Shown: one piece after another, positions 43,676-51,816 of the stretch | Layout of the letters: each line of letters starts with the position of its first letter | How positions within the stretch are numbered: the first letter of the stretch is position 1 | NCBI RefSeq assembly: GCF_000255655.1 | Contig: NZ_JH636435.1 | Location: forward strand, 3,347,443 to 3,411,442 | Length of the DNA stretch: 64,000 bases | Reading direction: 5' to 3' | Source: Schlesneria paludicola DSM 18645 | GTDB taxonomy: Bacteria; Planctomycetota; Planctomycetia; Planctomycetales; Planctomycetaceae | The notes under the pieces: generated by a model | Seen by the model: only the letters and a program-made list of their open reading frames with translations | Told to the model about the DNA's origin: nothing | The model's database searches: none | Position numbers and translations under genes: made by a program

Positions 43676-44306
43676 CGTTCACCTCCTCGTCGCCTAAATC
43701 GATCCACACCTTGACGCCAATTGTACCCATCGTCGTTCTCGCAACGGCGAGACCGTAATCAATTCGCTTTCGCAACGTTGACAACGGAATCGAACCGCGA
43801 CTGGCCTTCTCAGTTCGGGACATTTCCGCCCCGCCCAATCGACCCGACAACTCGATCTTGACGCCGTCAACGCCCGCTTCCATCGACTGATCAAGCGACC
43901 GCTTAATCACTTTCCGGAAACTGCCTCGTTTCACCAACTGCTGAGCAATATCTTCCGCGACGAGCATGGCACTCCGGAACGGCTGCCCAATCTCGACAAT
44001 CTTCAGGTCCATATGCCGGCCCGTCAGATCTTCAAGCTCCGTCTTCAGCCGGTCAACTTCTTGCCCCTTGCGACCGATGATGATCCCCGGACGTGCTGTA
44101 TGCACGTGGCAGATCACCTGATCACGAGTTCGCTCGATCTCGACTTTATGAATCGCCGCAAATTCGTAGCGTTTTTTGATGAACGCGCGAATCTTCGAGT
44201 CCTCAATCAGCAGATCGCCGAATTCGGCCTTGGTCGCGTACCAGCGACTTCTCCACTCTTCGACAATCCCCAACCGAAAACCGGTAGGTCGAACCTTCTG
44301 GCCCAT
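43614..44306 (-). CDS. rpsC: 30S ribosomal protein S3
   Basis: The 230-residue product starts MGQKVRPTGFRLGIVEEWRS, with the KH-type loop RPGIIIGRKGQEVDRLKTEL and SGRLGGAEMSRTEKASRGSI. The C-terminal tail (from about residue 210, NDGSHAQAGQASQRAKRARKR-like and very basic) is encoded within the start of rplP in another frame. ATG 44306 has GAGGGAGA upstream. The tail may have been formed by loss of an earlier stop codon. Confidence 0.97.
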   Translation of the reverse strand: MGQKVRPTGFRLGIVEEWRSRWYATKAEFGDLLIEDSKIRAFIKKRYEFAAIHKVEIERTRDQVICHVHTARPGIIIGRKGQEVDRLKTELEDLTGRHMDLKIVEIGQPFRSAMLVAEDIAQQLVKRGSFRKVIKRSLDQSMEAGVDGVKIELSGRLGGAEMSRTEKASRGSIPLSTLRKRIDYGLAVARTTMGTIGVKVWIDLGDEEVNDGSHAQAGQASQRAKRARKR

Positions 44307-44412
44307 ATGCCGAGTTCTCCCTCGCGCCGTCACCTGACGCGTCACGTTAACATTCAGACAGATCGACCACTGCCCCAACCGAAGCCGGGCAACACTTATC
44401 CAACACGAATCA

Positions 44413-44751
44413 CTACGCCAACTTTGACTCTAAGCCAATGGTGATGTGTGTGAACCGCTTCTTAATCATGAAGCCCATCCCGCGGGCGTGCGGCTGAATT
44501 CGTTTCAGCGTCGGGCCGGAACCCGCCGTTGCCGTCGAAACGAACAACGCACCCACATTACGCTCGCCGCGGTCCTCCGCATTGGCTCGCGCACTCTTGA
44601 TGAGCTTCTCAACCATCCGAGCGCTACGATTCGGAATGAAACGCAACGCGTCCAAACCGGCATCGACCGTCTTGCCCCGAACGAGATCCAACACGTGGTG
44701 AACCTTCGTCGGCGCGATACGAGCGTATTTAAGCTTCGACATGTAAATCAT
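44413..44751 (-). CDS. rplV: 50S ribosomal protein L22
   Basis: The 112-residue product starts MIYMSKLKYARIAPTKVHHV, with LDLVRGKTVDAGLDALRFIP and the exit-tunnel loop region KRIQPHARGMGFMIKKRFTH. GGTGA before ATG 44751 supports this start; ATG 44742 is the alternative. Confidence 0.97.
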   Translation of the reverse strand: MIYMSKLKYARIAPTKVHHVLDLVRGKTVDAGLDALRFIPNRSARMVEKLIKSARANAEDRGERNVGALFVSTATAGSGPTLKRIQPHARGMGFMIKKRFTHITIGLESKLA

Positions 44752-44771
44752 AATATCACCGAACCGAAAGG

Positions 44772-45041
44772 TTACTTGTTCCCTTTGTTTCCATGACCAC
44801 GGAACAGCCGAGTCAGCGAGAACTCACCCAACTTGTGACCGACCATCTCTTCAGTCACGTACACGCTGATGTGCTGTTTGCCGTTGTGCACGAGAAACGT
44901 GTGTCCCACGAACTCAGGCGAAATCGTCGATCGCCGAGCCCAAGTCTTGATTGGTTCTTTCTTGCGAACCGCATCAAGCTTCTCGATCTTGGAGATCAAG
45001 CCCGCATCGATATACGGGCCTTTTTTAAGTGAACGTGACAT
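44772..45041 (-). CDS. rpsS: 30S ribosomal protein S19
   Basis: The 89-residue product starts [20 protein letters not shown], with [20 protein letters not shown] and [20 protein letters not shown]. It is typical of S19 in the 30S head. Confidence 0.98.
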   Translation of the reverse strand: MSRSLKKGPYIDAGLISKIEKLDAVRKKEPIKTWARRSTISPEFVGHTFLVHNGKQHISVYVTEEMVGHKLGEFSLTRLFRGHGNKGNK

Positions 45042-45095
45042 CCGGAATTTCCAACAATGAACTAAGTACTGACGTGAATCTCAAACCCGGACCAA

Positions 45096-45953
45096 TCAGA
45101 GCTTCAACTGGCCATAACGAACCGACTTACGCCGACGGATAATGGCATTCTTCGTTGGCTTCCGCGGGTTACGCGTACGACCACCCTTCGCCAGCTTTCC
45201 GGTCGGACTCACGGGGTGACGTCCACCAGATCGGCGGCCTTCACCACCACCCATCGGGTGAGCAACTGGGTTCATTGCAGAACCGCGGACGTATGGACGA
45301 ATCCCCATCCATCGCACCCGCCCAGCTTTCGCCAGCACTCGGCTCGAATGCTCTGAGTTACCCACTCGGCCGATCGTCGCTCGGCAAGACGCTGGCACGC
45401 GTCGCACTTCGCCCGAAGGCAGAGTGATCTGAGCCCAAGCACCTTCCGTCGCATTGAACACCGCAGATGTCCCAGCACTGCGACACAACTGTGCCCCTTT
45501 GCCGGGTTGCAATTCGATATTGTGAATCACCGTTCCGGTTGGAATGCGATTCAATGGCAATGTGTTACCAACCTTTGGCTCGCTGTCGGGACCGCTCGAG
45601 ACAGTCACGCCCGCAACAAGGCCTTCAGGAGCGATAATATAACGCTTTTCGCCGTCGCTGTATTGCAACAAAGCAATTCGCGAGCTGCGATTTGGATCAT
45701 ACTCAATGTGCGTCACCAACGCGCTGCACTCGTCCTTATCGCGTCGGAAATCGATCAGCCGATACATCCGCTTATGACCGCCGCCACGATGACGCGTCGT
45801 AATCTTCCCCTGGAAGTTGCGACCGCCCTTTTTCTTGACCGGCTCAAGCAGTGACTTTTCTGGCTTCTTCTTGCGGTCTGTGATTTCCTTGAAATCACTA
45901 ACCATGCCGCCACGGCGTCCAGCGCTGGTCGGCTTATAGAATCGCATACCCAT
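45096..45953 (-). CDS. rplB: 50S ribosomal protein L2
   Basis: The 285-residue product starts [20 protein letters not shown] and contains [19 protein letters not shown]. The peptidyl-transferase-proximal loop is [20 protein letters not shown]. It is slightly longer than average (about 275) and otherwise standard. Confidence 0.98.
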   Translation of the reverse strand: MGMRFYKPTSAGRRGGMVSDFKEITDRKKKPEKSLLEPVKKKGGRNFQGKITTRHRGGGHKRMYRLIDFRRDKDECSALVTHIEYDPNRSSRIALLQYSDGEKRYIIAPEGLVAGVTVSSGPDSEPKVGNTLPLNRIPTGTVIHNIELQPGKGAQLCRSAGTSAVFNATEGAWAQITLPSGEVRRVPASCRATIGRVGNSEHSSRVLAKAGRVRWMGIRPYVRGSAMNPVAHPMGGGEGRRSGGRHPVSPTGKLAKGGRTRNPRKPTKNAIIRRRKSVRYGQLKL

Positions 45954-45978
45954 CGTCAGATCCCTCGAATCTCAATTC

Positions 45979-46281
45979 TCAAAAGAATGCAATGCGATCA
46001 TCGGCACTCAGAACCACAATGGCCTTCTTGGTGTCTGCTGCCGTCGTTTCACGCATCTTGTGACGACGAGGCTTGCCAACTCGATTCATCGTCTTGACAC
46101 TGACGACCTTCACACCCCACAACTCTTCCACAGCCGCACGGATATCCGTTTTGGTTGAGGACTTATTGACGAGAAACGTATAGACGTTTCTGCGTTCAAC
46201 CAGGTGCGTCGCCTTTTCGGTGACGTGCGCCCTGAGAATCACATTGTATACGCTTAACGCGTTCGAGTGTTCCGCAGCCAC
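45979..46281 (-). CDS. rplW: 50S ribosomal protein L23
   Basis: The ~100-residue product has the L23 motifs VILRAHVTEKATHLVERRNV, YTFLVNKSSTKTDIRAAVEE, and VKVVSVKTMNRVGKPRRHK. GTG 46281 is chosen over the longer frame (46323) because GAGGGAAGG lies six to eight bases before it and the resulting length is typical. L23 lies at the tunnel exit. Confidence 0.94.
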   Translation of the reverse strand: MAAEHSNALSVYNVILRAHVTEKATHLVERRNVYTFLVNKSSTKTDIRAAVEELWGVKVVSVKTMNRVGKPRRHKMRETTAADTKKAIVVLSADDRIAFF

Positions 46282-46348
46282 AATCTGCCTTCCCTCATCC
46301 ACAAACCAACAACTTCGACACACACGACTGACACTGACCGCAGTTCAA

Positions 46349-46972
46349 CTACCGGGCCAGCAGCCGATCGAGGGCCGCTTTTGTAATCACGAACCGCTTC
46401 CGACCAAGAACGCTTAACGCATTCAACTCGTCGCAAGGAGCTACCGAAAATTTCGGCAGATTCCGGCACGACTTCCAAACGACAGGATCATGCTTGTCGA
46501 TCGCCAGCATGCAAGACGTCTCGGCAAATCCCAATGCCTTGACCATGCCATGAATTGCACTCGTCTTCGGTGCCTCCATCTTGATCGAATCAACAACTGT
46601 CACTTCGTCGTCAACGAACTTCGACAGAATCGCCATCCGCGTTGCCAACCGAAGCGACTTGGCAGGCATCCGATAGCCCCAATCTTTCGGTCGCTTCGCA
46701 AAACAGTGACCACCGCCTCGCCGAACAGGAGTCCGCTTATTACCCATACGGGCATTACCGGTCCCCTTCTGCTTGTACATCTTCTTGCCGCTGCCAGACA
46801 CTTCGGCACGCGACTTCGTCTTCGCCGTACCAACGCGCAGATTCGCCTGATACATCACGACCGCTTCATGAAGCAGAACTTCATTCACGCGATCAGCAAT
46901 CTTTGCCAGATCCAACGAGTACGACTCACCGGTTGACTGACCAGTCTGCGAATAGACAGGCAATGTATGCAT
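46349..46972 (-). CDS. rplD: 50S ribosomal protein L4
   Basis: The 207-residue product starts MHTLPVYSQTGQSTGESYSL, with GSGKKMYKQKGTGNARMGNK and RTPVRRGGGHCFAKRPKDWG, the L4 tunnel loop. The start 46972 follows the family. In enterobacteria L4 represses its own S10 operon; whether the leader at 48141-48318 serves that here is unknown. Confidence 0.97.
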   Translation of the reverse strand: MHTLPVYSQTGQSTGESYSLDLAKIADRVNEVLLHEAVVMYQANLRVGTAKTKSRAEVSGSGKKMYKQKGTGNARMGNKRTPVRRGGGHCFAKRPKDWGYRMPAKSLRLATRMAILSKFVDDEVTVVDSIKMEAPKTSAIHGMVKALGFAETSCMLAIDKHDPVVWKSCRNLPKFSVAPCDELNALSVLGRKRFVITKAALDRLLAR

Positions 46973-47035
46973 TGAAATAACCCCGACCCAAACACCACTC
47001 AAAACGACCACAACCGCAGGCCACTCAACAACAGA

Positions 47036-47707
47036 TCAATAACAGTTCGTTGGACGAACCATCACATACCCGCCAGAGAACCCAGGAACCGCGCCGCGAA
47101 TGAGCAGCAAATTCCGATCTGCATCAACCGACACAACCTTCATCCGACGCACAGTCGCACGCTTGCCGCCGTACCGACCTGGCATCTTGGTACCCTTGAA
47201 CACCTTACCGGGATCCGTACTTTGACCAGTCGAACCACCGGACCGATGCACTTTCTTCACTCCGTGACTTGCACAGACACCACCGAAGTTGTGTCGCTTC
47301 ATCACACCTGCGAATCCGCGGCCCTTCGACACGCCCGTCACGTCGACATGAGCGACTTCAGCAAACTCACCGGCCGTCAACACATCGCCAACGGCTGGCT
47401 GAGCCCCGCCACCCTCTGTGCGAAACTCGCGGACAAATCGGAACGCGCCGTCACCGCCACTCAACACCGACTTTTCAACCAGCCCCGAGAGCACACCCGC
47501 CACATGCCCGGACTCGGATCGCGAACACAGCCGTCGCGGCTTTGCTCCGAAACCAAGCTGAACAGCTTCATAGCCATCCTTTGCGACCGTCCGAACCTGC
47601 AGCACGGCACATGGACCAACCTTAACGACAGTGACCGGAACTTCCGCCCCAGCCGCATCGTAAATCTGCGTCATCCCAACCTTGGAACCCAGCAAGCCAG
47701 CCACCAT
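47036..47707 (-). CDS. rplC: 50S ribosomal protein L3
   Basis: The 223-residue product starts MVAGLLGSKVGMTQIYDAAG, with the peptidyl-transferase loop region GVMKRHNFGGVCASHGVKKV, HRSGGSTGQSTDPGKVFKGT and KMPGRYGGKRATVRRMKVV. AAGGG precedes ATG 47707. The in-frame extension to 47848 overlaps rpsJ and is not supported. Confidence 0.97.
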   Translation of the reverse strand: MVAGLLGSKVGMTQIYDAAGAEVPVTVVKVGPCAVLQVRTVAKDGYEAVQLGFGAKPRRLCSRSESGHVAGVLSGLVEKSVLSGGDGAFRFVREFRTEGGGAQPAVGDVLTAGEFAEVAHVDVTGVSKGRGFAGVMKRHNFGGVCASHGVKKVHRSGGSTGQSTDPGKVFKGTKMPGRYGGKRATVRRMKVVSVDADRNLLLIRGAVPGFSGGYVMVRPTNCY

Positions 47708-47813
47708 GAGCCTAACCCTTCTTCCAACACAGTCACGGGAAGCAAATCCCGCAGACACCCGCCAGACAGCACTAGCGGCCGACCTTACCAGACACCACGC
47801 GACACCAACCACC

Positions 47814-48140
47814 TTAGCCGGCAGACGCCTTAATCTTGACGTCAACACCCGCAGGCAGCGACAGCTTATTCAACGCGTCGACAGTCTTACCCGTCGGCTG
47901 AATAATGTCGATCAACCGCTTATGAGTCCGAATCTCGAATTGCTCTCGAGACTTCTTATCAATATGCGGGCTTCTCAACACCGTGTACCGTTCGATACGG
48001 GTCGGCAGAGGCACGGGACCGTGCACAACCGCTCCCGTTCGCTTCGCGGTATCCACAATCTCAGCGGCCGATTGATCCAGTACGGAATGATCGTAAGCCT
48101 CCATCCGGATCCGAATTCGATCTTGCTTAATGGCGCTCAC
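47814..48140 (-). CDS. rpsJ: 30S ribosomal protein S10 (first gene of the S10 part)
   Basis: The ~108-residue product reads [20 protein letters not shown] near its start, then [20 protein letters not shown] and [23 protein letters not shown] 48140 is chosen: AGGGA lies eight bases before it, while the GTG at 48158 has no Shine-Dalgarno. A strong promoter lies upstream at 48325-48353. Confidence 0.96.
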   Translation of the reverse strand: MSAIKQDRIRIRMEAYDHSVLDQSAAEIVDTAKRTGAVVHGPVPLPTRIERYTVLRSPHIDKKSREQFEIRTHKRLIDIIQPTGKTVDALNKLSLPAGVDVKIKASAG

Positions 48141-48324
48141 TCGAAAATCCCTGTACACGCACTTTGATGCTGTTGAACTTCATTTTCCACCCCAGACAAC
48201 CAAACTGAGGCAGCTCACCCCGCGATGTTGGCAGCTATTAGCCACCATGAGAGCGGACATTGTCGTTAGAACGAACACTGTACCGACAGAACCTCTGCGG
48301 CGACCGCACGGCGGGGGATCGGAG
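48141..48324 (-). promoter_or_regulatory. Leader (5' UTR) of the S10-spc-alpha block
   Basis: The ~180-base untranslated segment between the promoter and rpsJ contains GC-rich pairable stretches near its 5' end (CCCCCGCCGTGCGG). It is long enough for feedback control by a ribosomal protein, but no known leader structure was recognised. Confidence 0.4.
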
Positions 48325-48353
48325 ATAGTATTGATGCTAGCGAACATTGTCAA
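48325..48353 (-). promoter_or_regulatory. Near-consensus sigma70 promoter before rpsJ
   Basis: On the minus strand a perfect -35 box TTGACA (48353-48348) is followed after exactly 17 bases by the -10 box TACTAT (48330-48325). It lies just past the fusA stop and points at rpsJ, so the S10-spc-alpha genes can be transcribed independently of str. Confidence 0.8.
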
Positions 48354-48419
48354 CGAAGCCCTTGCGGTTTCTGGTTGTTTTCGCAAACAGCCTGAAAACA
48401 AGGGCAAAACCGGCAGATT

Positions 48420-50498
48420 TCACCCCAACATTTCCTCAAGAACCCGCGCCGGCGCCTCATCAAACCGGAGCGGCTCCATGGAGTACGACGCGCGCCCTTG
48501 AGACAAACTTCGCACGTCGTTGGAGTACCCAAACATCGTAGCCAAAGGCGCCTCGGCGTCGATGACCACTAAATTATTGCGCAATTCTGTATTCACAATC
48601 ATTGCGCGACGCGAATTGAGATCCGCCGAGACATTGCCGACAAATCCATCTGGCGTAACGACTTCCAACTTCATGATCGGCTCGAGCAGGACCGTGCCGG
48701 CCTTCTCCAGCGTCTGGCGAAACGCCATGGCCGCCGCGTATTGCAACGCCGCTTCAGTCGTCTCACCCTCGCGCCAGCCCACCCCCAGAATCGTCAACTT
48801 GATATCGTGCAGCGGAAAACCCACCGCCCCGCTACCGCCAAGCTGCTCCTGAAGCGACCGAACGAGCGTCACTTGCAGCGCCTCCGGCAAATCCCCCGGC
48901 TTCAACTGATTGACCACCGTCACGGCCGCAGACTTTGGGTCGGGTTCGATCCGAATCTTGACCGCCGCGAACTGATTCGCCCCCCCAACCTGCCGCTCAA
49001 TCCGACTTTCCGCCTCGGCCGCCGAACGAACACTCTCCCGATAAGTCACGCGCGGACGGTGCGTGCGAATCTTGAGCTTGAAATCGCGCTCAATCCGCTT
49101 ACTGATAATCTCCAGGTGCAACTCGCCCATCCCACTAATAATGGTTTGGCCGGTCTCTTCGCTTGAGTTCCGCGAAAACGTGGGATCCTGCTTCGCCATC
49201 AACGTCAGAACTTCTTCGAGCTTTTTCCGATCAGCACTACTCTCCGGCTCAATCGCCATCGAGATCACCGACTCCGGAAACTCAATCGACTCCAACAAAA
49301 TCGGATTCAGCGGATCACAGAGTGTGTCTCCCGTCACTGATTCTTTGGGCCCAACCACACCCACAATGTCGCCCGCCGATGCCTCTTCAAGCTTTTCACG
49401 TGAGTCGGCCTGTATCCTCCAAAGCTGACTCACCAGCTCTTTTCCACCCGTCCTCGGATTCAGCAACCGTGATCGGCTCTTCAGGACGCCCGAGTAAATC
49501 CGGATGAAACAAAGCTCAGTGTGCTCATCAATGTGAATTTTGAAGACCAGCCCGCAGAATGGCTCCTTGTCCGACGGCTTCCGAACCTCTTCCTTATCCT
49601 TTTTAGGATTTGGATTGCGCCCCTTCACCGGCGGCAAATCGTCAGGACTTGGCAGGTAGCGAATCACGGCATCCAGAATCGGCTGCACACCCACATAGTC
49701 TAATGACGCGCCGCACAACACCGGCTGAAGCTGACACGTAATCACCGCCTTGCGAAGAACACGAATCACCTGATCGGGAGGCAGATCACCAGTTTCGTCA
49801 AATATCGCAAACGCATCATCATCCAGCAGGGCGATCGCATCGATCAAACGCGCTCGCCATTCCTGAGCCCGATCGACCTCAGCCTCGGGAATCGGCTCAA
49901 CTCGAATCTCGCGTCCCTGATTCTCTCGACTGAAGTAGAGCGCCTTCATCTCGATCAGATCGATCACGCCGCAAAACCCGTTCGGGCGATCGACGGGCCC
50001 TTCACCGATGGGTAGCTGCAACGCAACCGGATTCGCATGTAATCGATTCTCGATCTGCCCGAACACGCGCTCGAAGCCAGCTCCGATCCGATCCATCTTG
50101 TTGATGAAGCAGACTCGCGGCACGCGATAGTGATCCGCCTGCCGCCACACCGTCTCACTCTGAGCCTCAACACCCTCGACGGCACTAAAGACGACAACAC
50201 CGCCATCGAGCACCCGCAAGCTTCGCTCAACCTCGGCGGTAAAGTCCACGTGACCAGGCGTATCGATGATATTGACAACATGCCCCTGCCACTTGCAGGA
50301 AATGGCGGCCGAATAAATCGTAATCCCGCGTGCCGCTTCTTCCGGATCGAAGTCCGTCACCGTCGTGCCGGCATCCACATCTCCCATGCGATGCGTCGCT
50401 CCGGCATAGAACAGGATTCGCTCTGTGGTCGTGGTCTTACCGGCATCAATGTGAGCAATGATCCCGATGTTGCGAATCTGTTGAATATCCGTGGCCAC
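48420..50498 (-). CDS. fusA: Translation elongation factor G (EF-G2-like switch region)
   Basis: The 692-residue translational GTPase has G1 AHIDAGKTTTTERIL, G2 RGITI, G3 DTPGHVDF and G4 NKMDRIG, then the EF-G domains II-V to the C-terminus. The segment before G2 reads HRMGDVDAGTTVTDFDPEEA, which resembles mitochondrial EF-G2-type factors more than the canonical bacterial HEVHDGAATMDWM form. GTG 50498 has GGAGG at good spacing; the longer frame to 50546 is unsupported. It lies in the str position, downstream of rpsG. Known role: translocation and, with RRF, ribosome recycling; which of these dominates here is open. Confidence 0.95.
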   Translation of the reverse strand: MATDIQQIRNIGIIAHIDAGKTTTTERILFYAGATHRMGDVDAGTTVTDFDPEEAARGITIYSAAISCKWQGHVVNIIDTPGHVDFTAEVERSLRVLDGGVVVFSAVEGVEAQSETVWRQADHYRVPRVCFINKMDRIGAGFERVFGQIENRLHANPVALQLPIGEGPVDRPNGFCGVIDLIEMKALYFSRENQGREIRVEPIPEAEVDRAQEWRARLIDAIALLDDDAFAIFDETGDLPPDQVIRVLRKAVITCQLQPVLCGASLDYVGVQPILDAVIRYLPSPDDLPPVKGRNPNPKKDKEEVRKPSDKEPFCGLVFKIHIDEHTELCFIRIYSGVLKSRSRLLNPRTGGKELVSQLWRIQADSREKLEEASAGDIVGVVGPKESVTGDTLCDPLNPILLESIEFPESVISMAIEPESSADRKKLEEVLTLMAKQDPTFSRNSSEETGQTIISGMGELHLEIISKRIERDFKLKIRTHRPRVTYRESVRSAAEAESRIERQVGGANQFAAVKIRIEPDPKSAAVTVVNQLKPGDLPEALQVTLVRSLQEQLGGSGAVGFPLHDIKLTILGVGWREGETTEAALQYAAAMAFRQTLEKAGTVLLEPIMKLEVVTPDGFVGNVSADLNSRRAMIVNTELRNNLVVIDAEAPLATMFGYSNDVRSLSQGRASYSMEPLRFDEAPARVLEEMLG

Positions 50499-50533
50499 GA
50501 TCAGGCCTCCGTCGTGAAGTCTTGATACAAAGA

Positions 50534-50559
50534 GACCCGGTATCACTGGATACCGGGTC
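50534..50559. terminator. Hairpin between rpsG and fusA
   Basis: GACCCGGTATC pairs with GATACCGGGTC around a short loop. On the minus strand it is followed by TCTTTG. It could be a partial terminator or an RNA-processing site within the str operon. Confidence 0.5.
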
Positions 50560-50632
50560 TTGATGATAACTCAGATTCCGCCATCGATCAGCACAAGGCC
50601 GTGAGGCGAATAGGCAAACCGTCCGAAGGCGA

Positions 50633-51106
50633 TTACCACGCGAAGTGGGCAAAGGCCTTGTTCGCGTCGGCCATACGATGCACGTTTTCGCGCTTCGTGA
50701 TCGCCGCACCTTCACGTCGATAAGCGGCCATTAACTCTTCGGCCAAGCGTCGGTTCATTGGACGCCCTTTCTTATCGCGACAAACTTCCAGAATCCAGCG
50801 GATCGCCAGCGTCTGCTGACGCTTGGAATTCACAGGAGTCGGCACCTGGTAGTTCGCACCACCAACGCGCTTTGACTTCACTTCCAGCGACGGCCGACAA
50901 TTCTCGACCGCGACGGTAAAGATTTCGACGGGCTCTTTGTCGGGAATCTTTTCGGCGATCAGATCCATCGCATCGTAGAACGATCGCTGAGCGACGCTCT
51001 TCTTGCCGTCGTGCATCAGACAGTTGATGAACTTCGACACAAGCTTCGAACCATAGCGTGGATCTGGGGCCAATTGCGATCGACTGCGTGTGAACTTATC
51101 TGCCAT
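50633..51106 (-). CDS. rpsG: 30S ribosomal protein S7
   Basis: The 157-residue product has [20 protein letters not shown], then [20 protein letters not shown] and [20 protein letters not shown]. It is a standard S7 and primary head-assembly protein. Confidence 0.98.
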   Translation of the reverse strand: MADKFTRSRSQLAPDPRYGSKLVSKFINCLMHDGKKSVAQRSFYDAMDLIAEKIPDKEPVEIFTVAVENCRPSLEVKSKRVGGANYQVPTPVNSKRQQTLAIRWILEVCRDKKGRPMNRRLAEELMAAYRREGAAITKRENVHRMADANKAFAHFAW

Positions 51107-51241
51107 GTTTGATTCTTTTTCCGCAATAACTCAGCGAACATCTCAACGGGCCAGCACGAACACGACCCGATATTAACTCGTCGCCCCAAACACCACGATC
51201 GTTCGCGAGTGCCATCCGACAAACGCTCGACCGGCAGCGAT

Positions 51242-51613
51242 TTACTTGGGTCGCTTGGCACCGTAACGGCTGCGAGCTTGCATACGCTTGGCAACGCCCA
51301 ACGTATCCAGCACCCCGCGGATGATCTTGTAACGAACCCCTGGCAAGTCGCGAACACGACCACCGCGAACCAGCACGATCGAGTGTTCTTGCAGGTTGTG
51401 GCCTTCACCGGGGATGTAAGCCGTGACTTCTTTTCCATTCGAAAGACGAACACGGGCCACCTTACGCAGCGCAGAGTTCGGCTTCTTCGGGGTGACCGTT
51501 TTCACCAACAGACACACACCGCGTTTCTGCGGGCAACCTTCCAACACCGGAGTCTTGGTGCGAACGGGTTGATGTTTTCGCGGTTTGCGAATCAGTTGAT
51601 TGATCGTCGGCAT
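51242..51613 (-). CDS. rpsL: 30S ribosomal protein S12
   Basis: The 123-residue product starts [40 protein letters not shown] contains the streptomycin-linked lysine region in wild-type form. It continues with [15 protein letters not shown] 203-base gap separates it from the rpoC stop. Confidence 0.98.
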   Translation of the reverse strand: MPTINQLIRKPRKHQPVRTKTPVLEGCPQKRGVCLLVKTVTPKKPNSALRKVARVRLSNGKEVTAYIPGEGHNLQEHSIVLVRGGRVRDLPGVRYKIIRGVLDTLGVAKRMQARSRYGAKRPK

Positions 51614-51816
51614 TCTTTTACCTGTGTCTTATCGATGAGGCGGCTTCCGGCCCAACGCGCACTACTGAACGTTTGGTGGGAAACCATAGAGTGTAAATTT
51701 CAACCGCCAGAACTTCAAGCTTGGCTGTGAGAGTCCTGTATTTGTCCTCGATTTTTAAATTCACTTCACCCCCAAAACGGGTTCCAAGAACCCATTTTCC
51801 GGGGTGATCCGCGAAT

